Source: Roridomyces roridus
Taxonomy: Eukaryota; Basidiomycota; Agaricomycetes; Agaricales; Mycenaceae
Assembly (NCBI GenBank): GCA_029378245.1
Contig: JARKIF010000009.1
Coordinates: 558,001 to 622,000 of the forward strand
Direction of reading: 5' to 3'
DNA length: 64,000 bases
Shown here piece after piece: positions 31,358-44,081 of the stretch. Each line of letters starts with the position of its first letter. Positions within the stretch are counted from its first letter, which is position 1. A program made the position numbers and the translations under genes. Below the pieces are notes generated by a model. It had not been told where the DNA came from. It saw only the letters and a list, made by a program, of their open reading frames with translations, and did no database searches.

Positions 31358-33097
31358 CTATGAAGCTACCTTGGCTTCACCTGCCGTCCCGTCTGCTTCA
31401 CCTGTCTCCGCCTCGTCATCCGACGCTCCATACCCTTCGACCTTGATATCATTCAACCCCAACTCCTCGTCCTGCGCCCATGTCCGGTCGTACGATTCCA
31501 CAACCATGTTGGGGTCCGCGTCGGGGGCATACAGGTTCTGAACGTACGAGTTGGCCAGAGGATCATCGAGTATGAGCGTGAAGGGCCGAGAGGCGTCTTT
31601 GACCTCCTTGAGTTTCCCAAGGAACGACTCGAAAGACTTGCGGTCTTCCGCATCGGATGAATCCCCAGAGGCGAACATCTTCTCAGAAAGCTCCTCGTAG
31701 ACCTGGTCGAGGATTCCCTCCAGCGTCGTGAAACGTCCGCCGAGCGTTCCATGCTGCAGAACCAACTCGATTTCTGGGATCTCGAGGCCCGCAGTTTCAC
31801 TCTAGAGGGAGATCAGATAAGGAGAATAATTGGAAGTGTGCGCCAACTTTCAAGATGTCCCGACTGAGATCATCGCGGTCCTGGACTTTGAGAGTGATGC
31901 GTTTGCCTTTTTCCGATATCGCAGACCCAGACTTGACCTCGTTGTCTCTGTAACCACATCGGTCGCAGTTGGTGGACATGATAAGCACGTCCTGAATGGC
32001 GTCAGTTTCTGTCTGACAGGGACGAAAGACGACGTACCTTGAAGTAGGGAATAGTAACCTTCTTCATGAGGGTGTCCAACGGATGTCCGCAACTGGAGCA
32101 GACCCCGCGGAAAACATAAATCTCCTCGTTTTCCGCCTCCACAATCTCCCCCGAGGCGTCTTCCGTCTCTTCCTGCACGGATTCTAGCGGTTGCTCCTCG
32201 GGAGCAGCGACGAGTCCAAGGTCAATATTCTGCTGCAGAGACCTTGGGTACGTTCGCATGTTCCACTTGGGATCAGCCATACTCCCAATAAATTCGATCC
32301 AAGAGTTGCCCGCCGGGTCGTCCATCTTGATTGTAAAAGCAGGCATCGGGAGCTCCTTCTTGGCAGCTATCCCGACCTGTATCTTGGGAGAGTCGTCCTC
32401 GTCCTCTTCCTCGTCATCATCAGCCAGAATCTCCTTTAGCTTCTCCACAAGAGCTTGGATTTTTTCGTAACCGTCTGGGTCCTGGATCCGGCGCAGCACC
32501 TGGTCCATGCTGAGGTCTGCAACGACATCGCGGATGAGTCCCTCCACGGTGGTCATCTGCCCCCGTTTCGACGCCGGTAGTGTCAGCTCGTACTCTGCAA
32601 GGTAGATCTCGCAAGTCGGAGACCGCACAATCTGACGATCGAGGTCCGAACGCTGCAGTATACGCGCAGTGTAGATCGTTCCCTCGGCTAGATCGCGCAA
32701 GAAAATCAACGCACAGAAAAGTTTTTAGATTCAAGAAACTGACTTTGGATGGTTCCCGCAGACTGCACCTCATTGTTCGTCGCACCGCAAGACTCGCACC
32801 GGAACGACATGACGATGACTTCCCGAAAGTAAGGGATGGAAGTGAGCAGCATCCGGGTGACACCCTACTACCCATGTTTCCTTGAGATTTTTGAGCAAAG
32901 TAGAGCAGTCGTATGCGGACCTGTTCGTGGCATTCCATGCACAGCGAGTCGATCTCTTGTACGACTTTTTCCTCAGTTTCTGCGTCATCTGTTGCGCTCT
33001 CGCCAGTAGGTTCGACGGGACTATCTGGTCGGTCTTTGAGAAGATCGGTTTGATCTGCAACAGAGCCAATGGAGGGAAAGAGGGTGGGGTCCGCCAT
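31358..33097 (-). CDS. ZPR1: Zinc finger protein ZPR1
   Basis: ZPR1 binds eEF1A and helps its folding and the stress response. It is built of two repeated ZPR1 units: an N-terminal zinc finger (LCMECHEQ, then CESCG), [20 protein letters not shown], and an Asp/Glu-rich linker; then a second finger (CSSCG, then [14 protein letters not shown]), [20 protein letters not shown], and [20 protein letters not shown]. The parallel phrases GQMTTVEG and GGRFTTLEG, and [15 protein letters not shown] and [13 protein letters not shown], show the internal duplication of this family. The start is ATG 33097; the frame upstream begins with TTG. The C-terminus is acidic. Four or so short introns occur. It lies 159 bp upstream of the membrane-repeat gene on the same strand. 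Confidence 0.93.
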
Positions 33098-33374
33098 CGT
33101 AGGTTTGGTCCGAGTGGTTGTGGCCAAGATTGTATAAATATTTTGAGATGAATCGATTTGAAGGAGTCAAGAGCAATTTACTGATCCCTGACTCGGACTT
33201 GAGTGCATCCTAGTACACGCGATAAAAAAGTAGACCGTTCGGAATAGGTAGGTATAAACAGGACGGGAAAACTACATTGAAAAGTAAAGTATTTAGCGTA
33301 GAACAAGTGTAAGATCCGTATGCGTGGACTGGCAAAGCTGATGCAACGAAATAAAAAGCGAGCTAGAGGGATGC

Positions 33375-35492
33375 CTATGAGCGCCGCCGGGTACTGCGCC
33401 CGCCACGGGAGCTCTCAAATCTTTCGCGGATTTGGGCATACCCCGCGCGGTCAACACGGTGGATGTAGTACGTTCCGCCGCTGTTTCCCCAGGAGACAGC
33501 TCCAGAACGATACGGACGCTCGGTCACGTCGAAAATTGCACTAATGTCGTCAACCTGGACAATATGTCAGTGTTTTGGCTGCCAAAACGAGTCAGAGACC
33601 GACATTTCGTTCAGTGACGCGGGCATTCAAGGAAGGGACAAAGGGAGCCAATGATATCACGTAGGCGCCCTCCTTCAAATCAAGGAATTTGGGTCGGAGC
33701 TGCTCGTTTACTAGTAAAACGAATCAGCCACGGGATGCGGCTGCAGGAAGACGATGACTCACAGCTCTGCTCGAACACCTTGTTATCCACCAGCACTACA
33801 TCTGCCTGGCTGATGAGCTCGTTCACTCGAGGGCTTTGGAGCATATCGCCCTCCTCGAGCTCAATGTCACCAACTCTGACACCCCACATCCGGCATCGGA
33901 ACTTGAAGTTGGAGACCATGTCCCTCGCGACCTTGGCTGGCGTAGGGTTCAGCTCGATGCCGTAGCTGCGGCAGCCGGTCTGCAAGCTTGCCTGAACGAC
34001 AACGTTGCCGACTCCGCTGCCGAGGTCGAGGAAGAGCGAGTCCTCCTTCAGTTTCGTCAACTGGAGGATCTCATAAACGAGCGACGGCATGAGCTCGCCA
34101 TAGACTGCGCTTGAGAATGCCTCGTACTGCTTGAGCTTCTGAACGTGCGGGCCGACATTCCGCTGATAGTTCTCCTCGATGATCCGCATCAGCACTGCTT
34201 TCGGCATGCCCGTGTCCGTCCATGAGTGTACCATCTGTTTCAACACATTGGGATCGGTTTTTGCGAAACTATCATCAGGCAAGGCCGGATATTTAAGTTT
34301 CTTGAGGATGTCGTTGATCTTGTCCATGGCCTTGAGGAAGGCCGGGCCGTCACGAAGGTGGATAGCGCGCTGGACAGCACGGAGGAGATTTGTATTCTGT
34401 GGCGCATGACTCGGTTGTTTAGGCTTGGGCTTGGGCTTGAACAGGAGCTCGATGTCAGTCAAGCTGGATTCCGAGCCTGAAGAAGTGTGGGTGCGACGCG
34501 GGGATGGCGACGAGGAGATTATAGGCCCGTCGTCGTCCGAGTCGGCGATAGTATCGGTGCTGGGTATCGGCCCAAACTGGGCTTGCTGAATGGGTGTGAG
34601 ATAATCTGAGTAACGATTAGCCAAAGAAGTGAAGAGTAAAGAAAGCGTAAAATTTCAGACGTTCTACAATGGTGTATAGGGTCTTCTCGACGTCATAAAT
34701 GGGATTGTAATGATCCTTGTCCTTTGGGGCGAGAAGAATGAATCTGCACAAGACCGGTCAGGAGTGCTCGCGTGTGGATGAAAGACGCACATCTCGCTCG
34801 AGTCGGTATTGGGGTACTGCAACTCTACGGTAGGATACCTGGATGGATCAGGCTTGAACGTCCTGTCCTGCGGGTCATCTGGGTTTTTGAAATCTGCACA
34901 CGATGCGTCAGCGCTATTCGCGTCCAAGTGAGACCGGAAGTGACGGACAGGCGCAGTACGTGCGAAGGAGCATCTTGACCGCCTTTTCGGAGCTGAAATG
35001 TTCTCCGTTACCCCCTCCATCCTCCTCCGAGAACCAGAAACGACGGAAAATGGACGAGTCGTTTTCAGCCGGAGCGAAGTGTGAGGTCGAACGCGATCTG
35101 CTGGTGCGGTATATCGGCTCGGGGGACGAAGGGAGAGTTTTCTGCTGGCTGGAAGCGCGTGAAGTCTGCTTGGGAGCAGAAACGGCGCGTTGACGCGGTT
35201 TGTCGACCCGTAGTCGCTTGACGTCGCGTGGCAAAGCCGTATCAGACCCCCCGATGGAGCTCAGCGACGCGGATTTGCGTTTTCGGGGAGGACTGGATGA
35301 GGGGGAGGAGGAGGGAGGTGACGAGAGGGGGGAGGAGGTATTCGAGTGGATTGCACGCGGCGGACTCGAGGAAGGGAGTGGTTTTCGCACTACGCGTTTG
35401 ACGACGGTGGACGTCGAGGTGGACGCGTAGGAGCCCTTTCCAGAGAAAAAGTCTGTGTTTGGCTCGCAGGTGACACTGAGCGCGGCGTTCAT
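33375..35492 (-). CDS. DOT1: Histone H3 lysine-79 methyltransferase Dot1
   Basis: The N-terminal 190 residues are Ser/Pro-rich and basic (PPRKRKSASLSS, DVKRLRVDKPRQRA), as expected for nucleosome binding. The catalytic region follows: NYQRNVGPHVQKLKQYEAFS, SAVYGELMPSLVYEIL, the S-adenosylmethionine loop LFLDLGSGVGNVVVQASLQ, SYGIELNPTPAKVA, and DVVLVDNKVF with the catalytic Asn. The end reads LVSWGNSGGTYY-like (AVSWGNSGGTYYIHRVDR) and finishes in a basic tail (GGRSTRRRS), stop at 33375-33377. These motifs are specific to Dot1, the only H3K79 enzyme in fungi. Several short introns occur. The N-terminal exons between 34630 and 34990 are spliced in small pieces that I placed only roughly. Confidence 0.92.
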
Positions 35493-35516
35493 GGTGGTCG
35501 GGAGAGAGGGTGATCA

Positions 35517-36240
35517 ATGACGGTCACAGAGAGCGTTTCCACTGCCACGGCCAAACAATTGCCACAAGGAAACCTTGTGCTCCCTTTGGTGACTGGTCCC
35601 ACCATTCCCATTGTAAACTATTACTCTGCGTTGCGACCGACATAGTTCGTATCTCACCCTCAAATCCGCCGAGGCCGGGCATTTCACGGCCGCCGAGATG
35701 GTCACTCCTACGGCCACCTTTGTTTCTGGCAACTTGCTATCGGAAAATCGGGATACATACTGGAAACGCATCTCCTCCAGCACTGAGCCACGAAGAACCC
35801 ATAGGGACCGGCCTCAAGAAGATAGGCCCACCACCGTGAAGCAGGAGAACTACAGCACCTCCAAGCTCGTCGTCATAGGACACCCGTCAAGGTCGAGAAG
35901 GCTGTGAGCCTCAACGTCCTCTACAACTGGCAACAATAAAGACTTTGGACCGCAGGCTCTGGGAAGCTCAATCCGGCGACTGTCAATTCCAACCCGGCTC
36001 CAAGTGTGGTCCCCTTCAGCCTGTTCAGCTGCCAGTGGGTTGTGGTGCCGTTGGCACCTCCAGGCGCCGCCGCTCCCGCTCCTGGTCACTCTGGTCCGCT
36101 TGAGGTGACGTCGTCGAGTACGGTCTGTTTCGGATATGACTCCAATCCTCACCTGTTCTTTCCTCGTGAGTTGTTTCGCCCATTGCATCCTTTTAGTCCT
36201 GAGGCGCCGTCATCCAGATCTTCTCAAGAGTGTAACTAGT
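35517..36240 (+). other. Possible degraded or unrecognised coding region
   Basis: From the ATG at 35518 a protein-like stretch reads MTVTESVSTATAKQLPQGNL then VLPLVTGPTIPIVNYYSALR, but stops after about 42 codons. Further protein-like pieces lie in other frames (AEMVTPTATFVSGNLLSEN at 35690-35750; FSLFSCQWVVVPLAPPGAAA near 36010-36070). No set of good introns joins them. This could be an old pseudogene or a gene with unusual splicing. The stretch 36241-36433 shows nothing. Confidence 0.25.
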
Positions 36241-36433
36241 TCTTTTTCATGAGTTACCCGCCACTGACTCCCTTTGTGCGCCCGCTCGTACACTGTGGAA
36301 GCTTAGATTTCTTGTATACCCTCCACTGAGGGAACTCTGTATATTTAGTCGATGCAATCACCCGTTACTATCTTTCTTTGCGTGCCTGCCCGTCCGACGC
36401 TGATCCTTTGACTATTCATTTCATGTGCTTCGA

Positions 36434-38245
36434 CTACCTGCTCCCTTTTTCCATCTCATCCATAGCCTTCTCCTTCTTCTGCATCCCATCATCCAATTGT
36501 ATATCCCCATCCTTCCCAACCGCCGCATGAGCACGCAGCTCCCTTGCAACCCGCACAGGATCCAAAATGCTCTTGCTCTCCAGGAAGATCCGGTCGACAC
36601 TTTCGAGGTGAAGACCCTGCGTCTCCGGGAAGAGGAAGTACACAGCTATAACCGGTCAGTACAGGACGATGACGATCGAGCCAGAGGCCCACGTACTTGG
36701 CAAGATGAGGAACCAATTGATACAAGCGTAGATGATAAAGTACTTGTATCCGAGCGAATTGAAGCCAGTCGGAGTCGCCTCCACAACCGTAAAGTTGAAG
36801 AGCCAGGTTGAAGTCGACGAGAGCGCGGTAATAGGCGTGCGCACACTCAGAGGTGCAATCTCGGACGAGTACAGGAATGCAAGACCGAGATAACCTGTGA
36901 CGAAGAACGGGCTGTAGAGGTAGATGAACGCTATGGCTACGTGCAGAGCGGTGCGGTTCTCTGGGTGAGATACACAGCCAGCAATCACGGCCATGCATAA
37001 TCCCATTCCTGCCGCGCCAAACAGCATCAACTTGCGCCGCCCGAGGCGCTCGATGGTGAAGGCGCCCACAGGTGCGAACATCATTTGCCTACGTCGAATC
37101 AATGCAAGCCTTGGGAACTTAACGGGCATGTTACCAGGTAAACACGGTAGCCGAAAGAATGCGTGAAGTACTCGAATCGAGGTTGAGGAAGGTACGGAAA
37201 ATGGTTGTTTGGTAGAATCCGAGTACGTTGATGCCACCCATTTGCTGGAAACACTGCGCCAGTGCAGCAATGAAAGCGCGGTTGGCAAACCGGGCGGGCC
37301 CGTTCCGAAAGACGTCGCGGAAACTGCCTTTGCCTGTCTCTTGCAGCGATAACTCGATTTCACGCAGCTGCTCGGCGACTTCGGGGCCGTCGGCAGGAGA
37401 GTCATCCAGGGCGGCGAGAACATGCCTAGCCTCTTCAATACGCCCTTCTTGACGAGCCACCTGGGCTGCACGTTATGAGTATCCAATCTTTCTTGACATA
37501 TTCCGCGCACTTACAGATTCTGGCCAGAGCGGCACCGAGCAGAATACAATGATAGCAAAGAAACAGGAAAACGCCAACGAGAATCGCCACGAGACGCTAC
37601 TCGTCGTATGCGACAATCCAAAGTTGATCCAAGCAGCCACTGCAAGACCGCCGGACAAGAAGAATCCTTCCAGCATGACGAGGAAGCCTCGATGCCCAGC
37701 ACGACTGCATTCTGTTTGCCTTGAAGAGGAAATTAACGACAGTTGCGGAAACTAGCTGCGAATGTACCAGTTGGGAGCTGTCGTGCTGATCTCGGCGAAC
37801 CCGAAGCCAGTTATAAGCCGACCAATGACCTGGGAACACATAAGTTGCAAGGAGTACAGACAAGAGTGAGCTTAAGTACCAGTTGGGCAAAGGAGAATGA
37901 AGAGGCCTGTAGAATCGAGCCAATGGAAGTGATGGCAGCTCCGAGCATTATCGTGCGTTTCCTTCCCAGCTTGTCCCCAACGACAATGCAAGAAAGTGAT
38001 CCTAGGAGTGCACCAAGGGTGTAAACAGCAACGATGGTCCCTTGGATTTGCGTGTTATGAGCCTTCTGCGCTCCCGTAGTATTCACGGTGTCGATTTGAG
38101 GAAACTGCGCCACCCATGACGGAAGGTCAAGGAGGCCTCCTGCCACAGATTGGTTATAACCGAAGAGTAGGTATGCAGGCAAGATGACGGCCCATATCAT
38201 GGCGCCGCTGAGGGCATCTCCTCGTAGACCAAAGTACTTTTGCAT
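36434..38245 (-). CDS. Sugar-porter-type major facilitator transporter
   Basis: A 12-helix plasma-membrane symporter or uniporter of the sugar porter family. It has GYNQSVAGGLL in helix 1, the loop motif GDKLGRKRTIMLGA between helices 2 and 3, PRWLVKKGR before the central loop, QMGGINVLGFYQTTIF in helix 7, the second repeat loop ERLGRRKLMLFGA, SSEIAPLSVRTPI, and the closing PETQGLHLESVDRIF. The cytosolic tail is short and ends EKAMDEMEKGSR. About six short introns occur. It is divergent from an MmgE/PrpD enzyme gene 355 bp away, so its substrate may be a compound handled by that enzyme rather than a plain hexose; this is inference only. Confidence 0.87.
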
Positions 38246-38600
38246 GGTTCAAAGAGAAGAGAGGCAGAGCGGCTCTCACGAGCCAGAAAAGAAGGCATAT
38301 CCGCTGACCCGTCCCGTGGGGACGGGAAGTGGATTTCTGAATTCCACCTTCGGAGCGAAAATAGCTCGAAATCCATTGGGCCTTTCAAAGACGCAGGGGA
38401 CCAGAGTTGGAGGGCGGGATTTTGTAATATTCGGGCGGGCTTGTGCTCGCGGCCGCGGCTTGAGGAAAGTGCCGTTGAATGTTGGAAGTTGAACGCAAAG
38501 ATGAGATGGAACAGAGTTCGTCCGATCAACCTTTCCCACGCTTCCTTGCTCCCACCGATTAGAATGAAAATCCCCATCTCCTGCTCTCTATCTCTCCTCC
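38246..38600. promoter_or_regulatory. Shared divergent promoter of MFS transporter and MmgE/PrpD genes
   Basis: A 355-bp region between two divergent start codons. Frames crossing it on both strands have no protein features. I see no clear TATA box; pyrimidine-rich stretches precede the 38601 ATG. Confidence 0.45.
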
Positions 38601-39989
38601 ATGGCGACTGAAAAAGTAGCCTCTTGGGCCGTCAATCTCTCGTATTCCAGCTTGTCCGCTGAAGTCGTCCAAGCCGCCGTCAGCAGCTTCTACAACTGGG
38701 TTGGCTGCGCGATCGGAGGCGCGACACATCCAACTACCACCACCGCATATGAAGCCCTCACTCCGTTCTTTGGCAAACCGACATCCACGCTCCTCGGGCT
38801 CAAGGGCGCGCGCACAGACGCTTCCCATGCCGCGTTGATCAACGGAATCGCTTCGCACGTTCACGATTACGACGACACCCATCTGGCGACGATTATCCAC
38901 CCCACTGGGCCCGTAGCCAGCGCATTGTTTGCCCAATCTGAAGCTATTGGTACCGTCAAAGGCGAAGATTTTATTCTTGCGCTCGTAGCAGGCATCGAGG
39001 CTGAATGCAAGCTCGGTATGGGTGTCTGGCCCAAGCACTACGACATTGGCTGGTCTGCATACCTATCTCTGCCTCTTTTTGTCCGTTGAAAGATGAGCAG
39101 GCACATCACAAGCACCGTGGGCTCCATCGGCGCGGCGGTAGCCGTAGGAAAGCTTCTCAAGCTCCAGACCGTACCCATGCAACATGCAATCAGCATCGCC
39201 GCAACACAAGTAACAGGTCTGCGTGAGATGTTCGGCACCGACACCAAATCCTTCCACGTCGGACGTGCTGCGCAAAACGGCCTCCTTGCCGCTGTACTCG
39301 CGTCACGAGGCTACACTGGCTCGTTGCAAGCAATCGAGGCACCCCGGGGGTGGGCACGCGTCGTGAGCGTATCAAACACCGTTGACGACGAGATCGCAAG
39401 TCTCGGCAGCCAATGGGAAATCGCTCGCAACGCATTCAAGCCGTTCCCCTGCGGCATCGTCGTGCACCCCGTCATTGACGGATGCATCCAACTACACCGA
39501 GAGCTTCAGGCGGACTGTATCGCTGCCGATGCTATTGAACGTGCCGAGGTCCGCGTGCATCCTCTCGTTCTGGAATTAACGGGCAAGAAGACACCGCAAG
39601 ACGGGCTGCAGGCAAAATTCAGTGTGTACCACGGTGGTGCGATCGGGCTGGTGTTTGGCAAGGCTGGTCCAGCGCAATACGAGGACAAGGTCGTGCAGAG
39701 TACGGAAATCGTTACCGTTCGGGACAAGATTTCTGCGACAGCAGACGACAGTCTCGGTGCGGACGAGACGGAAATTACATTGTTCCTGAAGAATGGCAAG
39801 ACTGTCGTGAAACACGTCAAGCACGCCGTCGGCAGTGTTCAAGTCCCCATGACCACTGCGCAACTTGAAGACAAGTTTGTCGACCAAGTGAGTCTCGTGC
39901 TGGGCGCTGACGGTGCTAAGAGCGCCAGTGAAGCGTGCTGGGCCCTTCAAAGCTCGCAAAGCGTAGCTAGCCTCGCGGAGGGTCTTTAA
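38601..39989 (+). CDS. MmgE/PrpD family enzyme (2-methylcitrate dehydratase / cis-aconitate decarboxylase superfamily)
   Basis: The protein starts MATEKVASWAVNLSYSSLSA. The active-site region has GIASHVHDYDDTHLATIIHP, and VGSIGAAVAVGKLL, GTDTKSFHVGRAAQNGLLAA and FKPFPCGIVVHPVIDG follow, all typical of the family. One intron (about 39051-39100) is certain because it restores DIGWHITSTVGS. About 445 residues, close to the family norm. Members act on 2-methylcitrate, cis-aconitate or related acids; the sequence alone does not choose between them. PrpD proper is a longer mitochondrial enzyme; there is no targeting peptide here, so a cytosolic role in acid metabolism is more likely. Confidence 0.85.
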
Positions 39990-40092
39990 TTCACATGTAT
40001 CACCAAGATTAGTCCTTTATACAGCGCAGTCTTATGTGTGTGATATATAAGTAAGAAGGTGTACAGCTACATCTAGCGTTGTAAGTATTATG

Positions 40093-41702
40093 TTAGGAAG
40101 TCGTCGGTGGTGGGGCAGGTGATGAACCCCATATCCATTCTTGTACGGCCGCAGGCGCAGTCTCGATGTCCGAGGGTACACTGCGGCGCATTAGATCAAG
40201 AGCATCCGAAACAACGGTAAACCCACGTGAATTTGGGGACCCAGTGCCCGTCCCGCAGTTCAAAGAAGCGAGGGGCATGCTTGCCGCCGCTCTCTTCAAG
40301 TTTGCGAGCGTGTTCGCGCTGAGCGTCCTCTACCTTTGACTTGGCGTCCGTAGCAGCGTCCATATCCTTCGCGATGATGGCGCGCGTAAGATCAACCCAA
40401 AGTCGGCGGGACTCGTTGGGCTCTTGTTCGTCCTCGGGAGTGACCTGCTTCACCACTACGTTCTTCCCGTCCTTGACTGCATCAAACAGGACACGCTTCT
40501 GCCCTGTCTGCGTGGGGTCAACGTGGGCGAATTAAAACGTGCGTTGATTGCTCGCACCTTGGCACTCTTGAACTCCATGGTATGGCTCCATCGCCCGGAG
40601 ACTTCACCAACGTCGGTCGAGTTGTGGCGGATTTTGCCTGCAATAGCATTGTATGTCCCTGAGAAAAAGCCCTGCCAAGAGTCAAAATAGGAATGATACA
40701 ACACGAGGCGGCACACCTTGGTCTTGAATTCCAGATCGCAGCTGTATCCGTTCTTCTCATTCTTGGCAGTACAAGAATCACCAAGTTCCTGTACCATCTT
40801 CCCGAAGAGGATGCCTCGCGCATACATATTAGGCATGGTTATGACGTATTCTGCTGCATGTGAGACATCGGGCGGACGATGAACAGGCCCCATACGCACC
40901 ACCGTCGTCAGGACGCCCAAGAAGAGATATACGGTTCTCCCCCTCCATGTTTGTTGAGACGCTGTTCCCAAGAAACTTGGATTTCGGTCGCAGCTCGCCG
41001 AGAATGCTTAAACGGTTCTCGGGAGAAACATAGTAGAACGCGGAGATGGGTGGGTGGTGAGACACTGGAGATCTGGCCATTGGACGGCTTTAGGGACTGA
41101 TGCTGTTCGACGCACCCTGCTCCGCTACGTAGTAACCCCGAGTACCATCGGGATAGTCATATCTGCAGCGGAAAAACTCTCCGAGGACGGGGTTGTAAGG
41201 CTTCTTCACGCCTTTGGGCTTGATGTGCCATCCAGCAAGGTAGTACTGCAGAACGCGCATGAAACGCTCCTCGGGATCTTCGCAGGTTTCAGCGCTGCGG
41301 TAGTCAGTCGATGTAACGAAGCAGCAGAGCGGGACACACCCAAAGATGAGATCGGGATGGGACATGAAGTCGGTGATGCGCTCGAGCATGCTGCGGGGCT
41401 CGAGGACAAATGTCGGGAAAGTTACGCGGGAAAGATCCATCCCAACCCTGTGACCGACAGCGATGAGCAAAATTCAGGGCCAGTGCAGAGAGAGTAGCGA
41501 CCTGAGCTGGGAGATGAGGGAGAGGATAATGGAGCCCTCATTCTCGTCGCTGGAACGGGTCAATTGAGACATAAAGGGAGTGTGCTGGAGGTACAGACAG
41601 GATGGAAGTGTCGTCAGGATTTGTATCTTCGAGTGCCTTTTCTTCCTCGGGGCTGCCTCGTTGCTTGACTGAACCACGGAACGAGTTCAGCAGATTGTTC
41701 AT
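40093..41702 (-). CDS. Oxysterol-binding protein homolog (Osh4/Kes1-like)
   Basis: This lipid exchanger moves sterol and PI4P between membranes. The OSBP fingerprint EQVSHHPPISAFYY is formed across an intron. Before it come LSRVTFPTFVLEPRSMLERI and PYNPVLGEFFRCRYDYPDG; after it GENRISLLG, YVITMPNMYARGILFGKM, FFSGTYNAIAGKI and ESGGKHAPRFFELRDG. No PH or ankyrin domain precedes it, so it is a short type like yeast Osh4-Osh7. The start is MNNLLNSFRGSVKQRG at ATG 41702; the open frame further upstream begins at TTG. The C-terminus ends with EWIWGSSPAPPPTTS. At least five introns occur. Confidence 0.9.
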
Positions 41703-41847
41703 TATTGGCAGGAAGAGAGTCAAGCCGATGACGAATCCGCATTAGGGGGAGTCACATTGCATGACATGACATCTAATCGAATTGGCCTACTCGGCTGTTC
41801 GGCGGTGCTCTCGCTAGACGAAAGAGAACCATAATTCCTCTCTCTCT

Positions 41848-44081
41848 CTAATCGAATACAATTTTTTGAGGCCGATTCACCGGCACCTGGATGTCATCCC
41901 GGAAAAACGCCCCGTATGCCCCATGCTCCTTCTTCTTAATCGTCATCGGGAACTTTTTCAGTCCCTCGCACTCGAACCCACTCTCCCGCAGCACCCGCTG
42001 GAACTCCCCCGCCAGCGCCTTCTCGTGTTTCTCGCCCGTAAAGAACGTAATGGACTGGCCGCTCTTGCCCCCACGGCCAGTCCGTCCAATGCGGTGGATG
42101 TAGTCCTCGATAGTCAGCGGGAATGTATAGTTGATGACCGTGCCCACGTTGGGGATGTCTAGCCCTCTCGCCGCCACGTCCGTTGCGACGAGCAAACCGG
42201 TCGTCCCGTTTTTGAACTGCTCCAGCGCATCCATGCGCGCTGTTTGCGACATGTCCCCGTGCAGGGCTCCGACGCTGTAGCCATCCTGCCGCAGTCTCTG
42301 TTCGACACGGGATGCTTCCTTTTTGTACAGCGCAAACACCAGAATCCGGGCCTCCTCCGCTCCCGTTTTCGTCGTCTTTTTGTGCCCTAAAGAGCGCAGA
42401 TGCCCCAGGAGTCGCCGGCTAGATTGAATATCAGCTCGGTGATTTAATAGAATGGATAGCACTCACTCTTTCGACCGCTCGTCATCAAAGACCTCTACAA
42501 TTTGTTCGACACGGCTATTGGCCGTCAAGTCATCGCTGCCGACGGTTACGCGGACAGGGTTTTGCAGAAACGTGCTTGCCAGCCGACGGACCGCCTCCGG
42601 CCAGGTCGCGCTAACTGCGTTCCCAAATGAGTACTCAGAAAGAAGGAAAACAAGCAAACATACACATCATCGTCTGCCGTTCCGTGCCCTGTTTTGTGTT
42701 GGAAATAATATTCCTGATATCATTCTCGAACCCTTTATCGAGCATCCGATCTGCTTCGTCGAGCACCAAATAATTTACCCTGTCCGCGTGTGTTCAGAGC
42801 TGCATGAAAAACTGAATTGAGAGAAACACGCACCCGCTTAGATCACACGCGCCCTCCTGCACTAGATCTAGAATCCGGCCAGGCGTACCGACCACAACGC
42901 GCGTAGTCAGGCCATTCTTTTCCTTGTTCATATTCCGCAGCATCCGAACTTGCGGATCTTTGGCCACCCCACCAAAGACTGCCACACTGGCGATGCCGAG
43001 AGGAGCACCTAGAGCACTCAACGTCTCGTGTGTTTGTAGTGCAAGCTCTCGTGTTGGCGCAACGACCAAGACGCTGACCGTGTTGCCCCCGGTGCTGGGG
43101 GATGGGTCGGTAATAAGACGCGTGAGCGCAGGGATGCCAAAGGCAAGGGTCTTGCCGCTGAGCGAAATTCAGTTACCATCTCGGGCATGCACGAGATGCA
43201 GAAACAAACCTGCCAGTTTCGGCGATACCGACAACATCGCGACCAGCGAGTGCAGGAGGCCATGTGCACGCCTGAATTGGTGTTGGGGACTTGAAACCCG
43301 TGAAGCAGGACCGTAGCTCGGACGGAATAGCAAGCTGGTCGAATGCGAGGATGGGCGGCAGCTCCTCCTCACCAGGTGGAGTGTGTATGGTGATTGAGTG
43401 TGTCTTGAGGAATGCAGAAGCGTCAGCCGGCGTTGCCTGGGCCGCCAGCGCAGATGTAGAGGGCACCGACGGCGTGGTCTCGGCCTTGTTTTTGTTCTTC
43501 TTTTTCTTCTTGTCCTTCGCGTCTGAAGCTGAGGAAGAAGCTTCAGTGGACTCGTCCTCCCGTTTACGCTTCTTCTTTTTCTCGCCGTTTTCTACAGCTT
43601 TTTGGAATGTCAAAAGTCAGAAATTACGGGCGGGAGAAACTCACGTTCAACGGCCGCCTCTACGGTCTCTGCCTCCACCTCCGCATGCTTGCGTTTCTTC
43701 TTCTTCTTTTCCGGCTCTTCCGCTAAATGGTCAACACACATAAAAAAACAAGTATTCCGAAACTTACCAGCCTCTGACTTTACTTCAGCCGCAGTCTCTG
43801 CATCCACCTCCCCATCCATCGTATCCTTCTTCTTTTTCTTCTTCTTACGCTCTCCATCCTCGCCTTTTCACCGTCAATAATTGAAGCGCCCTGAAAAACA
43901 AGGTCAACGCACCACCAGCCTCCGCATGCCGCTTCTTGCTCTTCTTCTCCTTCACATCCCGGTCATCAATGGGTTGTCCGTCACCCTCGCCCTCCGCTGC
44001 ACGCTGTTCCTTCTCAGCAGCCTTCTGCTCCTTCGACTTTTTGACTTTCAATTTTTTCGGAACCTCCAAGTCTGCTGTCAT
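41848..44081 (-). CDS. DBP3: DEAD-box RNA helicase Dbp3 (60S ribosome biogenesis)
   Basis: This nucleolar helicase acts in 35S pre-rRNA processing. The N-terminal 230 residues are Lys/Glu-rich ([47 protein letters not shown]). The helicase core has the Q motif [90 protein letters not shown] and [15 protein letters not shown]. The C-terminus ends [13 protein letters not shown] and [10 protein letters not shown]. The lysine-rich tail in front of the core and the FFRDD ending match Dbp3. Six or so introns split it, several within the low-complexity N-terminal region. Confidence 0.9.
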
